Part shown: positions 7,642 to 17,326 of the stretch, piece by piece
How positions within the stretch are numbered: the first letter of the stretch is position 1
Layout of the letters: the number at the start of each line of letters is the position of its first letter
Origin: Priestia endophytica DSM 13796
Lineage (GTDB): Bacteria; Bacillota; Bacilli; Bacillales; Bacillaceae_H
DNA: 64,000 nucleotides
Reading direction: 5' to 3'
Assembly: GCF_900115845.1 (NCBI RefSeq)
Contig: NZ_FOXX01000001.1
Coordinates: 558,001 to 622,000 of the forward strand
Program-made: the position numbers and the translations under genes
The notes under the pieces: generated by a model
Databases searched by the model: none
Told to the model about the DNA's origin: nothing
The model's input: only the letters and a program-made list of their open reading frames with translations

Positions 7642-8904
7642 TTAAATCTCCTTCCGCATCATGTTGTATGGGTAAAGGGGTTGTTCTACTTTAAATTGAA
7701 CAATTTGCAATGGGTGTCTAGCTGCATCAAGCTCATTGCCTTTTTCATCCCAAATTTGCTCTACAACTGTTGTAAATGTCCCAATCTCTGGTCCAAAAAA
7801 CTCGACTTCTTGTCCACGTTTGAAGAAATTACGTTGTTGCAATGTCACCATTTTCGTTTCTTCATTATAATCAAGCACAAGACCACAGAAATCATGTGTT
7901 GTTGTTTTGCTATGCTCTCCAAACATCTGCTCTTCATGTCCTGGTACGCCTTCAAAGAAAGCTGTTGCTGTTTCTCTATTTGCACATTTATTAAGCTCTC
8001 TTAGCCATTCTTCTTGAATTGTAAAATTGTCAGGATCTGCACAGTAAGCATCAATAACTTTGCGATAAACTGTTACAACTGTTGCAACGTAGTGAATAGA
8101 TTTCATACGTCCTTCAATTTTCAAACTATCGATGCCCATCTCAATCATTTTAGGGATAGATTGAATTAAATTCAAGTCTTTTGGACTCATTGCAAATGGA
8201 GCATCTCCCTCGTTAAACAAAGGAGCTTCTTCATTATTTTCATCCATTTCGAATAAGTCATAGTCCCAGCGACATGACTGACAGCAACCACCGCGGTTTG
8301 AATCCCGCGCTGTCATATGATTGCTTAATACACATCGACCAGAATAAGCAATACACATTGCACCGTGGATAAACGATTCAATTTCAATATCTACTTTTTC
8401 TTTCATCTCACGAATTTCTTCTGCACTTGTTTCCCGAGCAAGTACAACGCGCTCTAATCCTTCTTCTTTCCAAAACTGGACAGCTTTCCAGTTAGCAAGC
8501 GACTGCTGGGTACTTAAATGTACTTCTAGTGATGGAGCTACCTTTCGACAGGTTTCAACAATTAGTGGATCAGCAACGATAATACCTGCTACTCCCGCTT
8601 TTTCAAGACCTTCTAGGTACTCTTCAAGACCATCGATGTTCTCATTATGCGCATAAATATTTGTTGTAACATAGATGCGTGCTCCATATTTCCGTGCAAA
8701 AGCCGCCCCTTCAGCCATTTCTTCCATTGAGAAGTTATCTGCATTTGAACGGAGGCCATATTCACGTCCACCGATAAAAACCGCATCTGCTCCGTAATGA
8801 ACTGCTACTTTTAATTTTTCTAAATTCCCCGCTGGAGCAAGCAGTTCTGGTTTTTTAGTAATAACGCGTTTTCCATCTACAACCTCGTCTACTTTAATTG
8901 CCAT
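7642..8904 (-). CDS. trhP2: tRNA uridine hydroxylase subunit TrhP2 (peptidase U32 family)
   Basis: A 420-residue U32-family protein. The family signature [20 protein letters not shown] is near residues 167-186, followed by the cysteine-rich CCQSC, consistent with an iron-sulfur site. In B. subtilis this gene (yrrO) and its neighbour yrrN are needed for prephenate-dependent hydroxylation of wobble uridine 34 to 5-hydroxyuridine, which TrmR then methylates. The operon trmR-trhP1-trhP2-udk here matches that order exactly. The start at 8904 follows GGAGTGAAGAGGG. The old name of collagenase-like protease should not be taken as its function. Confidence 0.92.
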   Translation of the reverse strand: MAIKVDEVVDGKRVITKKPELLAPAGNLEKLKVAVHYGADAVFIGGREYGLRSNADNFSMEEMAEGAAFARKYGARIYVTTNIYAHNENIDGLEEYLEGLEKAGVAGIIVADPLIVETCRKVAPSLEVHLSTQQSLANWKAVQFWKEEGLERVVLARETSAEEIREMKEKVDIEIESFIHGAMCIAYSGRCVLSNHMTARDSNRGGCCQSCRWDYDLFEMDENNEEAPLFNEGDAPFAMSPKDLNLIQSIPKMIEMGIDSLKIEGRMKSIHYVATVVTVYRKVIDAYCADPDNFTIQEEWLRELNKCANRETATAFFEGVPGHEEQMFGEHSKTTTHDFCGLVLDYNEETKMVTLQQRNFFKRGQEVEFFGPEIGTFTTVVEQIWDEKGNELDAARHPLQIVQFKVEQPLYPYNMMRKEI

Positions 8905-8921
8905 TCCCTCTTCACTCCTCT

Positions 8922-9851
8922 TTAATAAACGGTTTCTTTAAAGAAAAACCCTGTATCAAGCATACGATTTTTCGGCTGAATTGCTTCTAATTCTTCTAAT
9001 AATGCTTCCTTAACTTCTTCATATTTCTCTCGATTTTCAACACATAAATCAATAGCTTGACGATATTTCTTTGTGACGTCCAAAAGGTAATCGATAGATT
9101 TTAAAATCCCGTCAATTTTAAATGAATCAACGCCTGCATCTATCATTTCTTCAAGTTCATCAATAATACAAACATCATTTGGACTCATAATATGTGTTCC
9201 ATTTTCATCTTCAAAAATCGGATACTTATTTCCACGTTCTTTATCTAACAAAAACATATTTTTAGTATCTTTTCGATTTTCAATTTCCATCGCTTTTTCT
9301 TGATATAAGAAATAGTGACCTAAAAGCGGGCGTTTTGATTGGAACATGCATGTCATCCCATGAACCTGAACTTCGATTTCTACTTCTGCATTTTCTTTAA
9401 TTTCCACAATAGCATCCATGTTTAGCTCGCGCGCCAAAACAGCACGTTTTGAGCCTTTGCGTCCCCAATAGTTACAAACATACCAGTTTGTTCCTGTTGT
9501 TTCCGTACTCCAATGAAGAGTCATAGTTGGAGCTACTTCACGTGCTGTCATTAAGACAGCTGGATCCCCATAAACAATTGCATCAACACCTGCATCTTGT
9601 AAAAACAAAATATAGTTTTTTAATTCATCTACTTTGTCATTATGAAAAATAGCATTCATAGCTACGTACACTTTCTTATGAAGCCGATGAGCAACGTTGA
9701 TAGCTTCTACAACGTCTTCACGCTTAAATTCTCCTGCTAAGCGTAAGCCGTAACGAGCCTCCCCAATTAAAAAAGCATCCGCTCCTGCTAAAGCTAATTT
9801 CTCAATGTCCCCAACACATGTGGGAGTAAGTAAAATCTCCGGTTTCTTCAC
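8922..9851 (-). CDS. trhP1: tRNA uridine hydroxylase subunit TrhP1 (peptidase U32 family)
   Basis: A 309-residue U32-family paralogue of TrhP2, shorter at the C-terminus. The signature-like region EVEVQVHGMTCMFQSKRPLLGHY is degenerate, with one cysteine, unlike TrhP2. The GTG start at 9851 lies seven bases behind AGAGGTGAAA, a site that overlaps the trmR stop; an earlier in-frame GTG at 9860 is itself part of that site. The gap to trhP2 is only 17 bases. It probably acts with TrhP2 in 5-hydroxyuridine formation at tRNA position 34. Confidence 0.9.
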   Translation of the reverse strand: MKKPEILLTPTCVGDIEKLALAGADAFLIGEARYGLRLAGEFKREDVVEAINVAHRLHKKVYVAMNAIFHNDKVDELKNYILFLQDAGVDAIVYGDPAVLMTAREVAPTMTLHWSTETTGTNWYVCNYWGRKGSKRAVLARELNMDAIVEIKENAEVEIEVQVHGMTCMFQSKRPLLGHYFLYQEKAMEIENRKDTKNMFLLDKERGNKYPIFEDENGTHIMSPNDVCIIDELEEMIDAGVDSFKIDGILKSIDYLLDVTKKYRQAIDLCVENREKYEEVKEALLEELEAIQPKNRMLDTGFFFKETVY

Positions 9852-9856
9852 ATGTT

Positions 9857-10498
9857 TCACCTCTTTTGTGTACTAATTGCGATTCCATCTCCAATTGGTA
9901 ATATTGCCGTTTGGAAATCTGAATGACCCATTAACCATTCATTATAGTCATTTATCTTCTTAATCAAACTTCGCTTACGACGTGTTTCAGCTTGGATTTC
10001 TCCTGTTACATACCCTTTAAAGAGCACGTTATCACTGACAACAATCCCTCGTTCAGAAAGCATTGGTGTATAAGCGTCAAAGAAACGCTTATATTGACCT
10101 TTGGCCGCATCGATAAAAATGACATCATAAGGTGCTTTGGCGTTTGCTTCTTCCACAGCTTCTAAAGCATCACCAAAGATAAGGGTAATATTTTCTTGTT
10201 GATCTGATTGAGCTAAAAAACGCTGCGCTTGCTTGTATCGCTCTTCATTACGTTCTATTGTTACAACCTCTGCTCCAAGCTCTTTTGCCATTCTTAAAGA
10301 TGAATAGCCAATTGCTGTACCAATTTCTAAAATGCGTTTTGGCTGATAAAGGCGTAAAACTTGCAGAAGAGACTCAATGCTAACAAGTTCCATAATTGGA
10401 ACGTGATTTTCTAAAGCGTACTCCTCCATTTCTAGGAGCAAATCATCTCTTTTTGGAACTAGATTTTCAATATAAGCGTTTATTTCATGAGAAAGCAC
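9857..10498 (-). CDS. trmR: tRNA 5-hydroxyuridine methyltransferase TrmR
   Basis: A 213-residue SAM-dependent O-methyltransferase of the catechol-O-methyltransferase fold (formerly yrrM). Motif I ILEIGTAIGYSS is near residues 60-71; VVTIERNEERY and VIFIDAAKGQY supply cofactor and metal-site residues. It makes 5-methoxyuridine at tRNA position 34 from the hydroxyuridine produced by TrhP1/TrhP2, both encoded just downstream. The GTG start at 10498 follows GGAGGAAAG. A vegetative promoter with an overlapping inverted repeat lies 58-86 bases upstream of the start. Confidence 0.92.
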   Translation of the reverse strand: MLSHEINAYIENLVPKRDDLLLEMEEYALENHVPIMELVSIESLLQVLRLYQPKRILEIGTAIGYSSLRMAKELGAEVVTIERNEERYKQAQRFLAQSDQQENITLIFGDALEAVEEANAKAPYDVIFIDAAKGQYKRFFDAYTPMLSERGIVVSDNVLFKGYVTGEIQAETRRKRSLIKKINDYNEWLMGHSDFQTAILPIGDGIAISTQKR

Positions 10499-10555
10499 TT
10501 GTCTTTCCTCCGATCATTTCAGTCCTGTTGATTGATATAGAACTACAATTCTAAT

Positions 10556-10592
10556 ATTATAAAGGTTTTCCCCTATAGAGTAAACCTTTATA
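10556..10592 (-). promoter_or_regulatory. trmR operon promoter overlapped by an 11-bp inverted repeat
   Basis: On the minus strand TTTACT (10579-10584) and TATAAT (10556-10561) are 17 bases apart, a good SigA promoter. TATAAAGGTTT (10558-10568) and its complement (10582-10592) form a perfect 11-bp inverted repeat with a 13-base centre covering both elements. This geometry is typical of a repressor operator, but no repressor is known to me. Confidence 0.65.
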
Positions 10593-10611
10593 CTACGAAA
10601 ATAATCTTTCT

Positions 10612-10650
10612 CACAAAAAAGGCTGTGAAAGATTCACAACCTTTTTTGTG
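10612..10650 (-). terminator. mltG terminator
   Basis: A long stem (10612-10628 region with 10633-10650) with a single mismatch and a run of T on the minus strand lies immediately after the mltG stop codon. Confidence 0.85.
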
Positions 10651-10654
10651 GTAC

Positions 10655-11791
10655 TTATTTTTGAAAACGTTCTTCTGTAATATGCTTTTCTTTTTCCTTG
10701 TTATGTTCTTCAAGCGTTTTTGTAAAGATGACCTCTCCACTTTCTGTTGCTAAGAAATATACATAATCCGTTTGTTCAGGAGATAAAGCAGCCTCAATCG
10801 ATTCTTTCCCAGCACTTGCAATTGGTCCCGGTGTTAAACCTTTCACCTTATACGTATTGTAAGGTGAGTCCACTTCCAAATCTTTATAAAGTACTCGATC
10901 TTTATGACTTCCTAGTGAGTAAAGAACAGTTGGATCTGTTTGAAGACGCATACCTTTTTCTAGTCGATTATAAAATACGCTCGCTATCTTTTTACGATCG
11001 GTTTGGTCTGTTGCTTCTTCTTCGACAAGAGATGCCATTGTTAATATTTTATGAACCGTCGTTTTTTGTTTTTTTATCTCTGGTTGATATGGAGCAATAA
11101 CATTGTTTGTTTTTTCAATCATTGCTTCTAGAATTTCCTCTAACGGAACATCTTTCTTATAAAATGAGTATGTAGCAGGATATAAATAGCCTTCTAGAGG
11201 ATGCTTAATCTTTGAGTTATCAATCTCAGATGTAACTAAATCCGGATATTTCTTTTTCATATTGTTAATGAAAGCTTTATCTTCTAACTTTTGCTCTATT
11301 TCCTCTTTTGAAAACTTCGTTTCTTTTGAAATAAGAGTAGAAATTTCATCAAGCTGACGACCTTCTGGAACCGTAATTTTAACAGTTGCTTTGTTTGATA
11401 CTTTTCCTTCTTGCAGGCGATTAATCATTTCTTTTGGACTCATTGCCTTTGTGAACTCATAGTTGCCTGCTTGGAAGTCGTTTAAGTTAGAAAACTTAGC
11501 ATAGTAGCGAAACACAGTAGCGTTTTTTATTAAATCTTTATCTTCTAGCGTGTGAGCAATTGTGGAAACTGTTGAGCCTGTTGGCACAGACACAATAATT
11601 TCTTTCTTGTTTTCTTCGTCTACAGGGCTTAGAGCTGAATGAATATAAATATAAAGCCCAAGCGCTAAACCAACGAATAAAACAAATAAAATGGACAACA
11701 CCCACAAAACCGCTTTGCGCACTTTTTTAGCTTCATTTTGTTGCTGCATTAACGTTTGTGAAAAATCAATCGGTTTATTTTTTCGTGCCAA
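10655..11791 (-). CDS. mltG: Endolytic murein transglycosylase MltG
   Basis: A 378-residue YceG-family lytic transglycosylase (yrrL) that cuts nascent peptidoglycan strands near the membrane. It has a cytoplasmic basic N-terminus, one transmembrane helix at about 28-50, a LysM-like region at about 65-130, and the catalytic domain. The catalytic Glu is in ASLVEEEA (near residue 257); LQTDPTVLYSLG and SPYNTYKVKGLTPGPI are further family motifs. The TTG start follows GGGAGGAGTGACGA. It is separated from yrzB by a strong terminator, so probably has its own promoter; a TATAAT lies about 20 bases upstream of the start. Confidence 0.93.
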   Translation of the reverse strand: MARKNKPIDFSQTLMQQQNEAKKVRKAVLWVLSILFVLFVGLALGLYIYIHSALSPVDEENKKEIIVSVPTGSTVSTIAHTLEDKDLIKNATVFRYYAKFSNLNDFQAGNYEFTKAMSPKEMINRLQEGKVSNKATVKITVPEGRQLDEISTLISKETKFSKEEIEQKLEDKAFINNMKKKYPDLVTSEIDNSKIKHPLEGYLYPATYSFYKKDVPLEEILEAMIEKTNNVIAPYQPEIKKQKTTVHKILTMASLVEEEATDQTDRKKIASVFYNRLEKGMRLQTDPTVLYSLGSHKDRVLYKDLEVDSPYNTYKVKGLTPGPIASAGKESIEAALSPEQTDYVYFLATESGEVIFTKTLEEHNKEKEKHITEERFQK

Positions 11792-11944
11792 TCGTCACTC
11801 CTCCCTTTCCGCGATTAATTATACTACATCTTTAACTATTTTTCGCCAATATCGGACAAAAAAACACCTCTCCCTTCTTGCATAATTTTTCTTTATGCTT
11901 AAAATTACTCCGTTCTGTTCAAGATACAAATTATTGTACATAAA

Positions 11945-11978
11945 AAAAGCCGCTTCCTAAGCTTAGGAAGCGGCTTTT
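11945..11978 (-). terminator. yrzB operon terminator
   Basis: A 16-bp perfect stem (11945-11960 with 11963-11978), followed on the minus strand by a run of T, lies just downstream of yrzB and ends the alaS-yrzL-ruvX-yrzB operon. Confidence 0.92.
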
Positions 11979-11984
11979 ACTTTT

Positions 11985-12263
11985 TTACTCTTCTTCTGAA
12001 TCAAGCGCATATAGCACTTCTTCAAGCATGTTCCATTCTTCTTCAGTTTCGATTGGCTGAAGTTCGCCATCTTCGCCTTCTCCATTTGGAATGAAGCTAG
12101 ATGCATGAACGATTACTTCGCCTTCTTCTTCTGATTGAGCAATTGGAGAATAAAGAACGTATGCTTTGTTGAACTGATCAGAGTGGAATGTTGTAATAAC
12201 CTCACAAAGCTGCTCGTCTCCATTTTCGTCAATTACTGTGATATGTTGTTCTCCGTGATCCAT
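11985..12263 (-). CDS. yrzB: DUF1292 family protein YrzB
   Basis: A 92-residue, very acidic soluble protein with the DUF1292 pattern: [19 protein letters not shown] near the N-terminus, YVLYSPI in the middle and an acidic tail ([13 protein letters not shown]). It is conserved downstream of ruvX in Firmicutes, and here starts 21 bases after ruvX behind AGGTGAC. Its function is not known. Confidence 0.88.
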   Translation of the reverse strand: MDHGEQHITVIDENGDEQLCEVITTFHSDQFNKAYVLYSPIAQSEEEGEVIVHASSFIPNGEGEDGELQPIETEEEWNMLEEVLYALDSEEE

Positions 12264-12284
12264 TTTGTCACCTCATTATGTTTT

Positions 12285-12704
12285 TTAAAATTGCTTGCTA
12301 TCTAAATAACCTTGCAGAATAACGACAGCCGCCATCTTATCAATTACTTGTTTACGCTTTTTACGGCTTACATCAGCAGAAATAAGCATTCGCTGTGCCG
12401 CCATTGTTGAAAGACGCTCGTCCCACATTTCAACTTCAAGGTCAAATGTTGATTTTAGCTTTTCTGCGAAGGAAAGGCAAGCTTCACCTCTTGGACCAAT
12501 TGTATTATTCATGTTTTTAGGTAATCCAACAATAATTTTGCTTACCTCATGTTCTTTAATAAGTTCTTCCAAGCGTGGCAATGCCTTGTTCAGTTGGTTT
12601 TCTGGAAACTTAATTGTTTCAATCCCCTGAGCTGTCCATCCCATTGCATCACTTGCTGCCACACCAATTGTTCTTGTACCAACGTCTAATCCTAATGTTC
12701 GCAA
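12285..12704 (-). CDS. ruvX: YqgF/RuvX family putative Holliday junction resolvase
   Basis: A 139-residue RNase H-fold protein (yrrK). Asp7 in [11 protein letters not shown], the [10 protein letters not shown] strand and WDERLST carry the acidic catalytic positions of the family. Members are implicated in 5' pre-16S rRNA processing (E. coli YqgF) and were proposed as Holliday junction resolvases; which applies here is unsettled. The TTG start sits right after the yrzL stop, with AGGAAGCG at the end of yrzL as ribosome binding site. Confidence 0.92.
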   Translation of the reverse strand: MRTLGLDVGTRTIGVAASDAMGWTAQGIETIKFPENQLNKALPRLEELIKEHEVSKIIVGLPKNMNNTIGPRGEACLSFAEKLKSTFDLEVEMWDERLSTMAAQRMLISADVSRKKRKQVIDKMAAVVILQGYLDSKQF

Positions 12705-12705
12705 T

Positions 12706-12975
12706 TTACGCTTCCTCTCGGTGGTTCTTTAAATAGGATTTCACAAGCTCTTCAATTAATTCATCTCGCTCAAGCTTGCGAATAATGTTACGTGCATCCT
12801 TATGTCTTGGAATGTAAGCTGGGTCCCCAGATAGCAAATAACCGACAATTTGATTAATTGGGTTGTAGCCTTTTTCTTTTAGTGCCTCATAAACCGTAAA
12901 AAGCACTTCATTTACGTTTGTATCTACTGGGTCTTCATGAAAATCAAATTTCATCGTTCGATCAAATGAACTCAT
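12706..12975 (-). CDS. yrzL: IreB family regulatory phosphoprotein (DUF965, YrzL)
   Basis: An 89-residue protein starting [14 protein letters not shown], with [35 protein letters not shown] as its core, diagnostic of the IreB/DUF965 family. IreB in Enterococcus faecalis is a phosphorylation target of the Ser/Thr kinase IreK and affects cephalosporin resistance. The start at 12975 follows GAGGTGGAA; a start nine codons earlier is unlikely. It lies between alaS and ruvX in the usual order. Confidence 0.9.
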   Translation of the reverse strand: MSSFDRTMKFDFHEDPVDTNVNEVLFTVYEALKEKGYNPINQIVGYLLSGDPAYIPRHKDARNIIRKLERDELIEELVKSYLKNHREEA

Positions 12976-13052
12976 TTTTTCCACCTCACTCATCGTCAAC
13001 AAAAGAAACAGTTTTAATGCTTATTTTCATTGTACACGAAAAGTACGATGAA

Positions 13053-15683
13053 TTAAACGGATTTTATCCACTGTTTCGCTGCGGACAAAGCATCTTGAAT
13101 TTTACTTGGGTCTTTCCCGCCTGCCTGAGCCATGTCTGGACGTCCACCACCGCCGCCACCGCATACAGCAGCAACTTCTTTAACAAGCTTACCAGCATGA
13201 TAGCCGTTCGAAATTAAATCTTTTGTAACTCCTGCAATAATATTTACTTTTTCATTTTGAGCAGAAGCTAAGACTACAATACCTGTCCCGATTTTGTTCT
13301 TCAAGTCATCAACCATCGTACGTAAATTATTCATGTCTGCTCCATTAACGCTATGAGCAATCACTTTCACACCGTTTACTTCTTCCACTTCATTGATTAA
13401 GTTCCCTGCTTCAATGTTTCCAAGCTTTGCTGCAAGAGATTCGTTTTCACGCTGTAGTGTACGAATTTCGTCTTTTAGTCCTTCTACACGCGTTACAACA
13501 TCGCGAGGATTTGCTTTTAACACACTTGCTGCTTGATGTAACAGTGATACTTGCTCATTCATCACTTTGTAAGCAGCTTGACCTGTTACAGCTTCAATAC
13601 GACGCGTTCCTGCTCCAATTCCTGACTCTGAAACAATTTTGAAAATACCGATAGAAGAAGTGTTCTCAACATGACAACCGCCGCAAAGTTCAAGGCTATA
13701 ATCGCCAACTTGAACAACGCGTACAATATCACCATACTTCTCTCCGAATAAAGCCATTGCGCCCATTTTCTTCGCTTCATCAAGCGATTTGTTTGAAATA
13801 GCTACAGGAATGCTTTCCCATACTTTTTCATTAACAATTGTTTCAATTTTTTCAATCTCTTCAGGTTGAATTTGACCAAAGTGTGTAAAGTCAAAACGAA
13901 GACGATCCTGTGTTACAAGAGAACCTGCTTGGTTTACGTGCTCACCTAACACATCTTTTAATGCTTGATGAAGAAGATGTGTTGCTGTATGGTTTTTTAC
14001 GATACTGTTGCGTTTATCAGTCGAAATTTCCGCTAAAACGGCCTGACCTTTTGCTAGCGTTCCTTCTACAACTTCTACTGTGTGAAGGTTTTGTCCATTT
14101 GGCGCCTTTTGAACATCTTTGACAAAAGCTTTTACACCTTCTCCTATGATTGTTCCTTTGTCAGCTACTTGTCCACCGCTTTCTGCATAAAACGGCGTTT
14201 CATTTAGCATAATCTGAACTTCGCCACTTGATGCTTCCTCCACAAGTTCACCGTCTTGAATAATAACTGATACAGCTGTATGAAGGCTTTCTTGACTATA
14301 ACCAACAAACGTACTTTCTTCTTTAACCTCTCCAAGAAGTGCGTCTTGAACTTTCATTGAGCCCACATCTTGACGAGCTTCACGCGCTCTTGTACGCTGT
14401 GCTTCCATTTCTGCTTTGAAGCCTTCATAATCAATTGTCATGTTATGTTCTTCAGCGTATTCTTCTGTAAGCTCAATTGGGAAACCATATGTGTCATAAA
14501 GACGGAACGCATCTTCACCAGAAATGATTGTACTATCTTTTTCTTTTTCTTTAGCAATGACATCATTTAAGATTGCTAATCCTTCATGAAGTGTTTCATG
14601 GAAACGATCTTCTTCTGTTTTCATCACTTTTTGAATGAATTCGCTTTTTTCTTTTACTTCTGGATAGAAATCAACCATAATTTCAGCAACTGTTGGAACA
14701 AGCTCATACATGAATGGACGGTTAATATTAATTTGTTTTGCATAACGGACAGCACGACGTAATAAACGACGTAATACATAACCACGGCCTTCATTTGATG
14801 GAAGAGCTCCGTCCCCAACAGCAAATGCTACAGTACGAACGTGGTCTGCAACTACTTTAAATGCTACATCATGATCTGTATTCTCACCGTATTTTAAGCC
14901 CGAAATCTGTTCTGTTGCATCAATGATTGGTGTGAATAAATCAGTCTCAAAGTTTGTTTTTGTTTCTTGGATGATTGAGCACATACGTTCAAGGCCCATA
15001 CCTGTATCAATATTTTTCTTTGGAAGTGGTGTGTATGTGCCATCTGGATTGTGGTTAAATTGAGAGAACACAAGGTTCCATACTTCTAAATAACGCTCGT
15101 TTTCCCCACCTGGATATAGTTCTGGATCACTTTCATCATCACCGTATTCTGGTCCACGATCATAGAAAATCTCCGTGTTTGGTCCACTAGGGCCTTCTCC
15201 AATATCCCAGAAGTTCCCTTCTAAACGAATAATGCGTTCTTCAGGTACTCCAATTTTATCTTTCCAGTAATCAAATGCTTCATGGTCTTCAGGATGAACT
15301 GTTACAGAAAGCTTTTCTGGCTCAAATCCAATCCAATTTTCACTTGTTAGAAACTCCCATGCCCATTCAATTGCTTCTTCTTTAAAGTATTCCCCAATTG
15401 AGAAATTACCTAACATTTCAAAAAAAGTATGGTGACGTGCTGTTTTCCCTACATTTTCGATATCGTTTGTACGAATTGCTTTTTGAGCATTACAAATGCG
15501 AGGATTATCTGGAATAACGCGACCATCAAAATATTTCTTTAAAGTAGCAACCCCACTATTGATCCAAAGCAGCGTCGGATCCTCGTGCGGCACAAGTGAT
15601 GCACTTGGTTCAACGCTGTGTCCCTTCTCTTTAAAAAAGTCTAAAAACATTTGGCGAACTTCAGCTGAACTTAGCTTTTTCAT
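13053..15683 (-). CDS. alaS: Alanyl-tRNA synthetase
   Basis: An 876-residue class II synthetase that charges tRNA-Ala. It contains the aminoacylation core (about 1-440, with [15 protein letters not shown] and [17 protein letters not shown]), an editing domain with the zinc ligands HTATHLLHQ and CGGCH (about 565-670), and the C-terminal DHHA1 domain ending in [16 protein letters not shown]. The start at 15683 was chosen because AAGGAGGAATTAGC precedes it; a longer frame runs back into the T-box leader and is not translated. It heads the alaS-yrzL-ruvX-yrzB operon and is controlled by the upstream T-box. Confidence 0.97.
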   Translation of the reverse strand: MKKLSSAEVRQMFLDFFKEKGHSVEPSASLVPHEDPTLLWINSGVATLKKYFDGRVIPDNPRICNAQKAIRTNDIENVGKTARHHTFFEMLGNFSIGEYFKEEAIEWAWEFLTSENWIGFEPEKLSVTVHPEDHEAFDYWKDKIGVPEERIIRLEGNFWDIGEGPSGPNTEIFYDRGPEYGDDESDPELYPGGENERYLEVWNLVFSQFNHNPDGTYTPLPKKNIDTGMGLERMCSIIQETKTNFETDLFTPIIDATEQISGLKYGENTDHDVAFKVVADHVRTVAFAVGDGALPSNEGRGYVLRRLLRRAVRYAKQININRPFMYELVPTVAEIMVDFYPEVKEKSEFIQKVMKTEEDRFHETLHEGLAILNDVIAKEKEKDSTIISGEDAFRLYDTYGFPIELTEEYAEEHNMTIDYEGFKAEMEAQRTRAREARQDVGSMKVQDALLGEVKEESTFVGYSQESLHTAVSVIIQDGELVEEASSGEVQIMLNETPFYAESGGQVADKGTIIGEGVKAFVKDVQKAPNGQNLHTVEVVEGTLAKGQAVLAEISTDKRNSIVKNHTATHLLHQALKDVLGEHVNQAGSLVTQDRLRFDFTHFGQIQPEEIEKIETIVNEKVWESIPVAISNKSLDEAKKMGAMALFGEKYGDIVRVVQVGDYSLELCGGCHVENTSSIGIFKIVSESGIGAGTRRIEAVTGQAAYKVMNEQVSLLHQAASVLKANPRDVVTRVEGLKDEIRTLQRENESLAAKLGNIEAGNLINEVEEVNGVKVIAHSVNGADMNNLRTMVDDLKNKIGTGIVVLASAQNEKVNIIAGVTKDLISNGYHAGKLVKEVAAVCGGGGGGRPDMAQAGGKDPSKIQDALSAAKQWIKSV

Positions 15684-15978
15684 GCTAATTCCTCCTTGTA
15701 TACTATGTAAATGAAAACACAAAAAAAGCCCTAATCCCTCATTAATAGCAGGGACGAGAGCATTACTCGCGGTACCACCCTGATTACGAACCTTTTCGTT
15801 CGTCACCTCGATAGAGCACTAACGTAGCCTGCACGATAGGTTTATAAGCCTACACTCCGGATTAGCTTTCTGCTACTCTTCGCTTGGAACATTTTACAGC
15901 CTTGAATATTCCTCTCTTTGTAAGCGGGCTTTAGCATACTCTTTCCATCATCGTTTTGTTATATATTATAACCATTAT
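15684..15978 (-). promoter_or_regulatory. T-box leader of alaS
   Basis: The conserved T-box core AGGGTGGTACCGCG is at 15768-15781 on the minus strand. It is followed by the antiterminator/terminator region, ending in GGGCTTTTTTT at 15721-15731. The leader spans about 290 bases from the promoter to the start codon. A GCT triplet in GAAAGCTAATCC (upstream half) is a plausible alanine specifier. Uncharged tRNA-Ala should bind and stabilise the antiterminator. Confidence 0.95.
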
Positions 15979-15984
15979 GGCGCT

Positions 15985-16014
15985 ATTATAGACAACTTTC
16001 CATGTGGTTGTCAA
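15985..16014 (-). promoter_or_regulatory. alaS SigA promoter
   Basis: A perfect TTGACA (16009-16014) and perfect TATAAT (15985-15990), 18 bases apart, on the minus strand. The -35 overlaps the yrrI stop codon. Flanking GTTGTC and GACAAC hexamers (15991-16012) form an inverted repeat within the promoter. Confidence 0.85.
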
Positions 16015-17075
16015 TCACTTGGAGATGGGGATCTAATATAAGTGATCGTTACTTTCAATATAGCTAACAGCGGGACAGCTAAAATTAATCCTAATACTCC
16101 TCCAACTTCTCCCCCAAGTAAAAGAGCGAGCATAATGAGAAGCGGGTGAATGTGCAAGGATTTTCCAACAATAAGAGGAGACAATACATTACCTTCTAAA
16201 AATTGAAGCACGAAAATAATAATAACTACAATTACGACCATTTTCACTGAAATCGTAAAAGCAATAACAGCAGATGGAATTGCTCCAATAACAGGTCCGA
16301 AATATGGAATGATGTTTGTAACGCCAATGATTGTCCCAAGAAAAAATGGGTATGGCATATGAAAAATCCATAAAAGGATTGTTGCACATGCTCCAATGAT
16401 AAAACAGACAAGAAATTGACCTCTTAAATAACTCCCTAGCGAATGGTCTACATCTTTAAGAAAACTCTTTCCTTTATCTCTCCATTTCGCAGGAGTGAGG
16501 ATAAAAACAAAGTGCTTTATTTTATCGAAGTCTTTCAACATATAAAAAGCAATGAAAGGAATGAGGATGAGAAGAAAAAACATACTAAAAGCAGAGCGAA
16601 TGCCGTCCGCAATTCGATTTAATATCCCTTCAAGCATTTTTTCTGTATCATCAATTGCTCCCTCAATTTTTGTATGAATACCGTCTGGTAAGGAAGATGT
16701 ATGGTAATGAACTTGGCTTACCCATTCCTTATATGTTTCTACAAAAAGAGGAAGCTGATCCCCCACTTCCATTACCTGAACAAGAAAGAGTGGAATTCCC
16801 TTGTAAAGTCCATATCCGACTCCTCCAAAAAAGAGCAAATAAATAATAAAAAGGGCAAGAGGTCTTTGAATACCGCTTTTATGCAATTTCTCGACTGTTG
16901 GATGAAGCAAATATGTAATAAGCGCTGCTACGATAAATGGAGACAGTACTTTTAATAACATAAATAAAATTGGCAGCCATATATGCTGTAATTTAAAAAA
17001 GATAAACAGCGTTAAAAACAGTAGTAATAGAACACTTAATCGATAAAGCCAGCGAAAAGATACAGCTTTCATCAT
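16011..17075 (-). CDS. yrrI: AI-2E family transporter (YrrI)
   Basis: A 354-residue integral membrane protein of the AI-2E exporter family (TqsA/YdiK-like) with about eight predicted membrane helices. The family blocks PFIVAALITYLLHP near the N-terminus, LIPFIAFYMLKDFDKIK mid-protein and GVTNIIPYFGPVIGAIPS plus GGVLGLILAVPLLAILKV at the C-terminus are clear. Some members export autoinducer-2 or act as Na+/H+ antiporters; the substrate here is unknown. The start follows GGGAGGGAAGAT. It lies upstream of alaS as in B. subtilis. Confidence 0.9.
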   Translation of the reverse strand: MMKAVSFRWLYRLSVLLLLFLTLFIFFKLQHIWLPILFMLLKVLSPFIVAALITYLLHPTVEKLHKSGIQRPLALFIIYLLFFGGVGYGLYKGIPLFLVQVMEVGDQLPLFVETYKEWVSQVHYHTSSLPDGIHTKIEGAIDDTEKMLEGILNRIADGIRSAFSMFFLLILIPFIAFYMLKDFDKIKHFVFILTPAKWRDKGKSFLKDVDHSLGSYLRGQFLVCFIIGACATILLWIFHMPYPFFLGTIIGVTNIIPYFGPVIGAIPSAVIAFTISVKMVVIVVIIIFVLQFLEGNVLSPLIVGKSLHIHPLLIMLALLLGGEVGGVLGLILAVPLLAILKVTITYIRSPSPSD

Positions 17076-17133
17076 ATCTTCCCTCCCTTCAAACTATAGT
17101 TTTGATTAAATGAAAAAAAACATGCACAAAAGA

Positions 17134-17168
17134 AAAGCCTTTTGAATCATTTTGATTCAAAAGGCTTT
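17134..17168 (-). terminator. Terminator downstream of the YrzQ-like gene
   Basis: A 16-bp perfect stem (17134-17149 with 17153-17168) with a 3-base loop and flanking A/T runs closes the two-gene unit encoding the YrzQ-like and zinc-ribbon proteins. Confidence 0.88.
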
Positions 17169-17170
17169 AT

Positions 17171-17311
17171 TTAAAAAAAATTTTTCATAACGCGCTTGCG
17201 CATTTTTTTCATATTTCGTTTTGAAAAAAGATCGCTTTGACCATCTGTAACACGATTATATGCATATAAGCCAACACCTAAAGCAAGGACAGAAGAAAAA
17301 ACTTTGTTCAT
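17171..17311 (-). CDS. yrzQ: YrzQ-like small protein (DUF3918)
   Basis: A 46-residue gene. The start follows GGAGGAGTCGAC. The N-terminus is a short hydrophobic helix (VFSSVLALGVGLYAYNR), and the C-terminus is strongly basic (NMKKMRKRVMKNFF). This layout and its position beside yrrI match the YrzQ/DUF3918 family of unknown function. It probably attaches to the membrane with the basic tail in the cytoplasm. It begins 15 bases after the zinc-ribbon gene, so the two are co-transcribed. Confidence 0.75.
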   Translation of the reverse strand: MNKVFSSVLALGVGLYAYNRVTDGQSDLFSKRNMKKMRKRVMKNFF

Positions 17312-17326
17312 GTCGACTCCTCCAAA

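Noticed and set aside
15684-15806. N-terminal extension of alaS
   Set aside because: It translates the T-box core itself and lies upstream of a perfect ribosome binding site at the true start.
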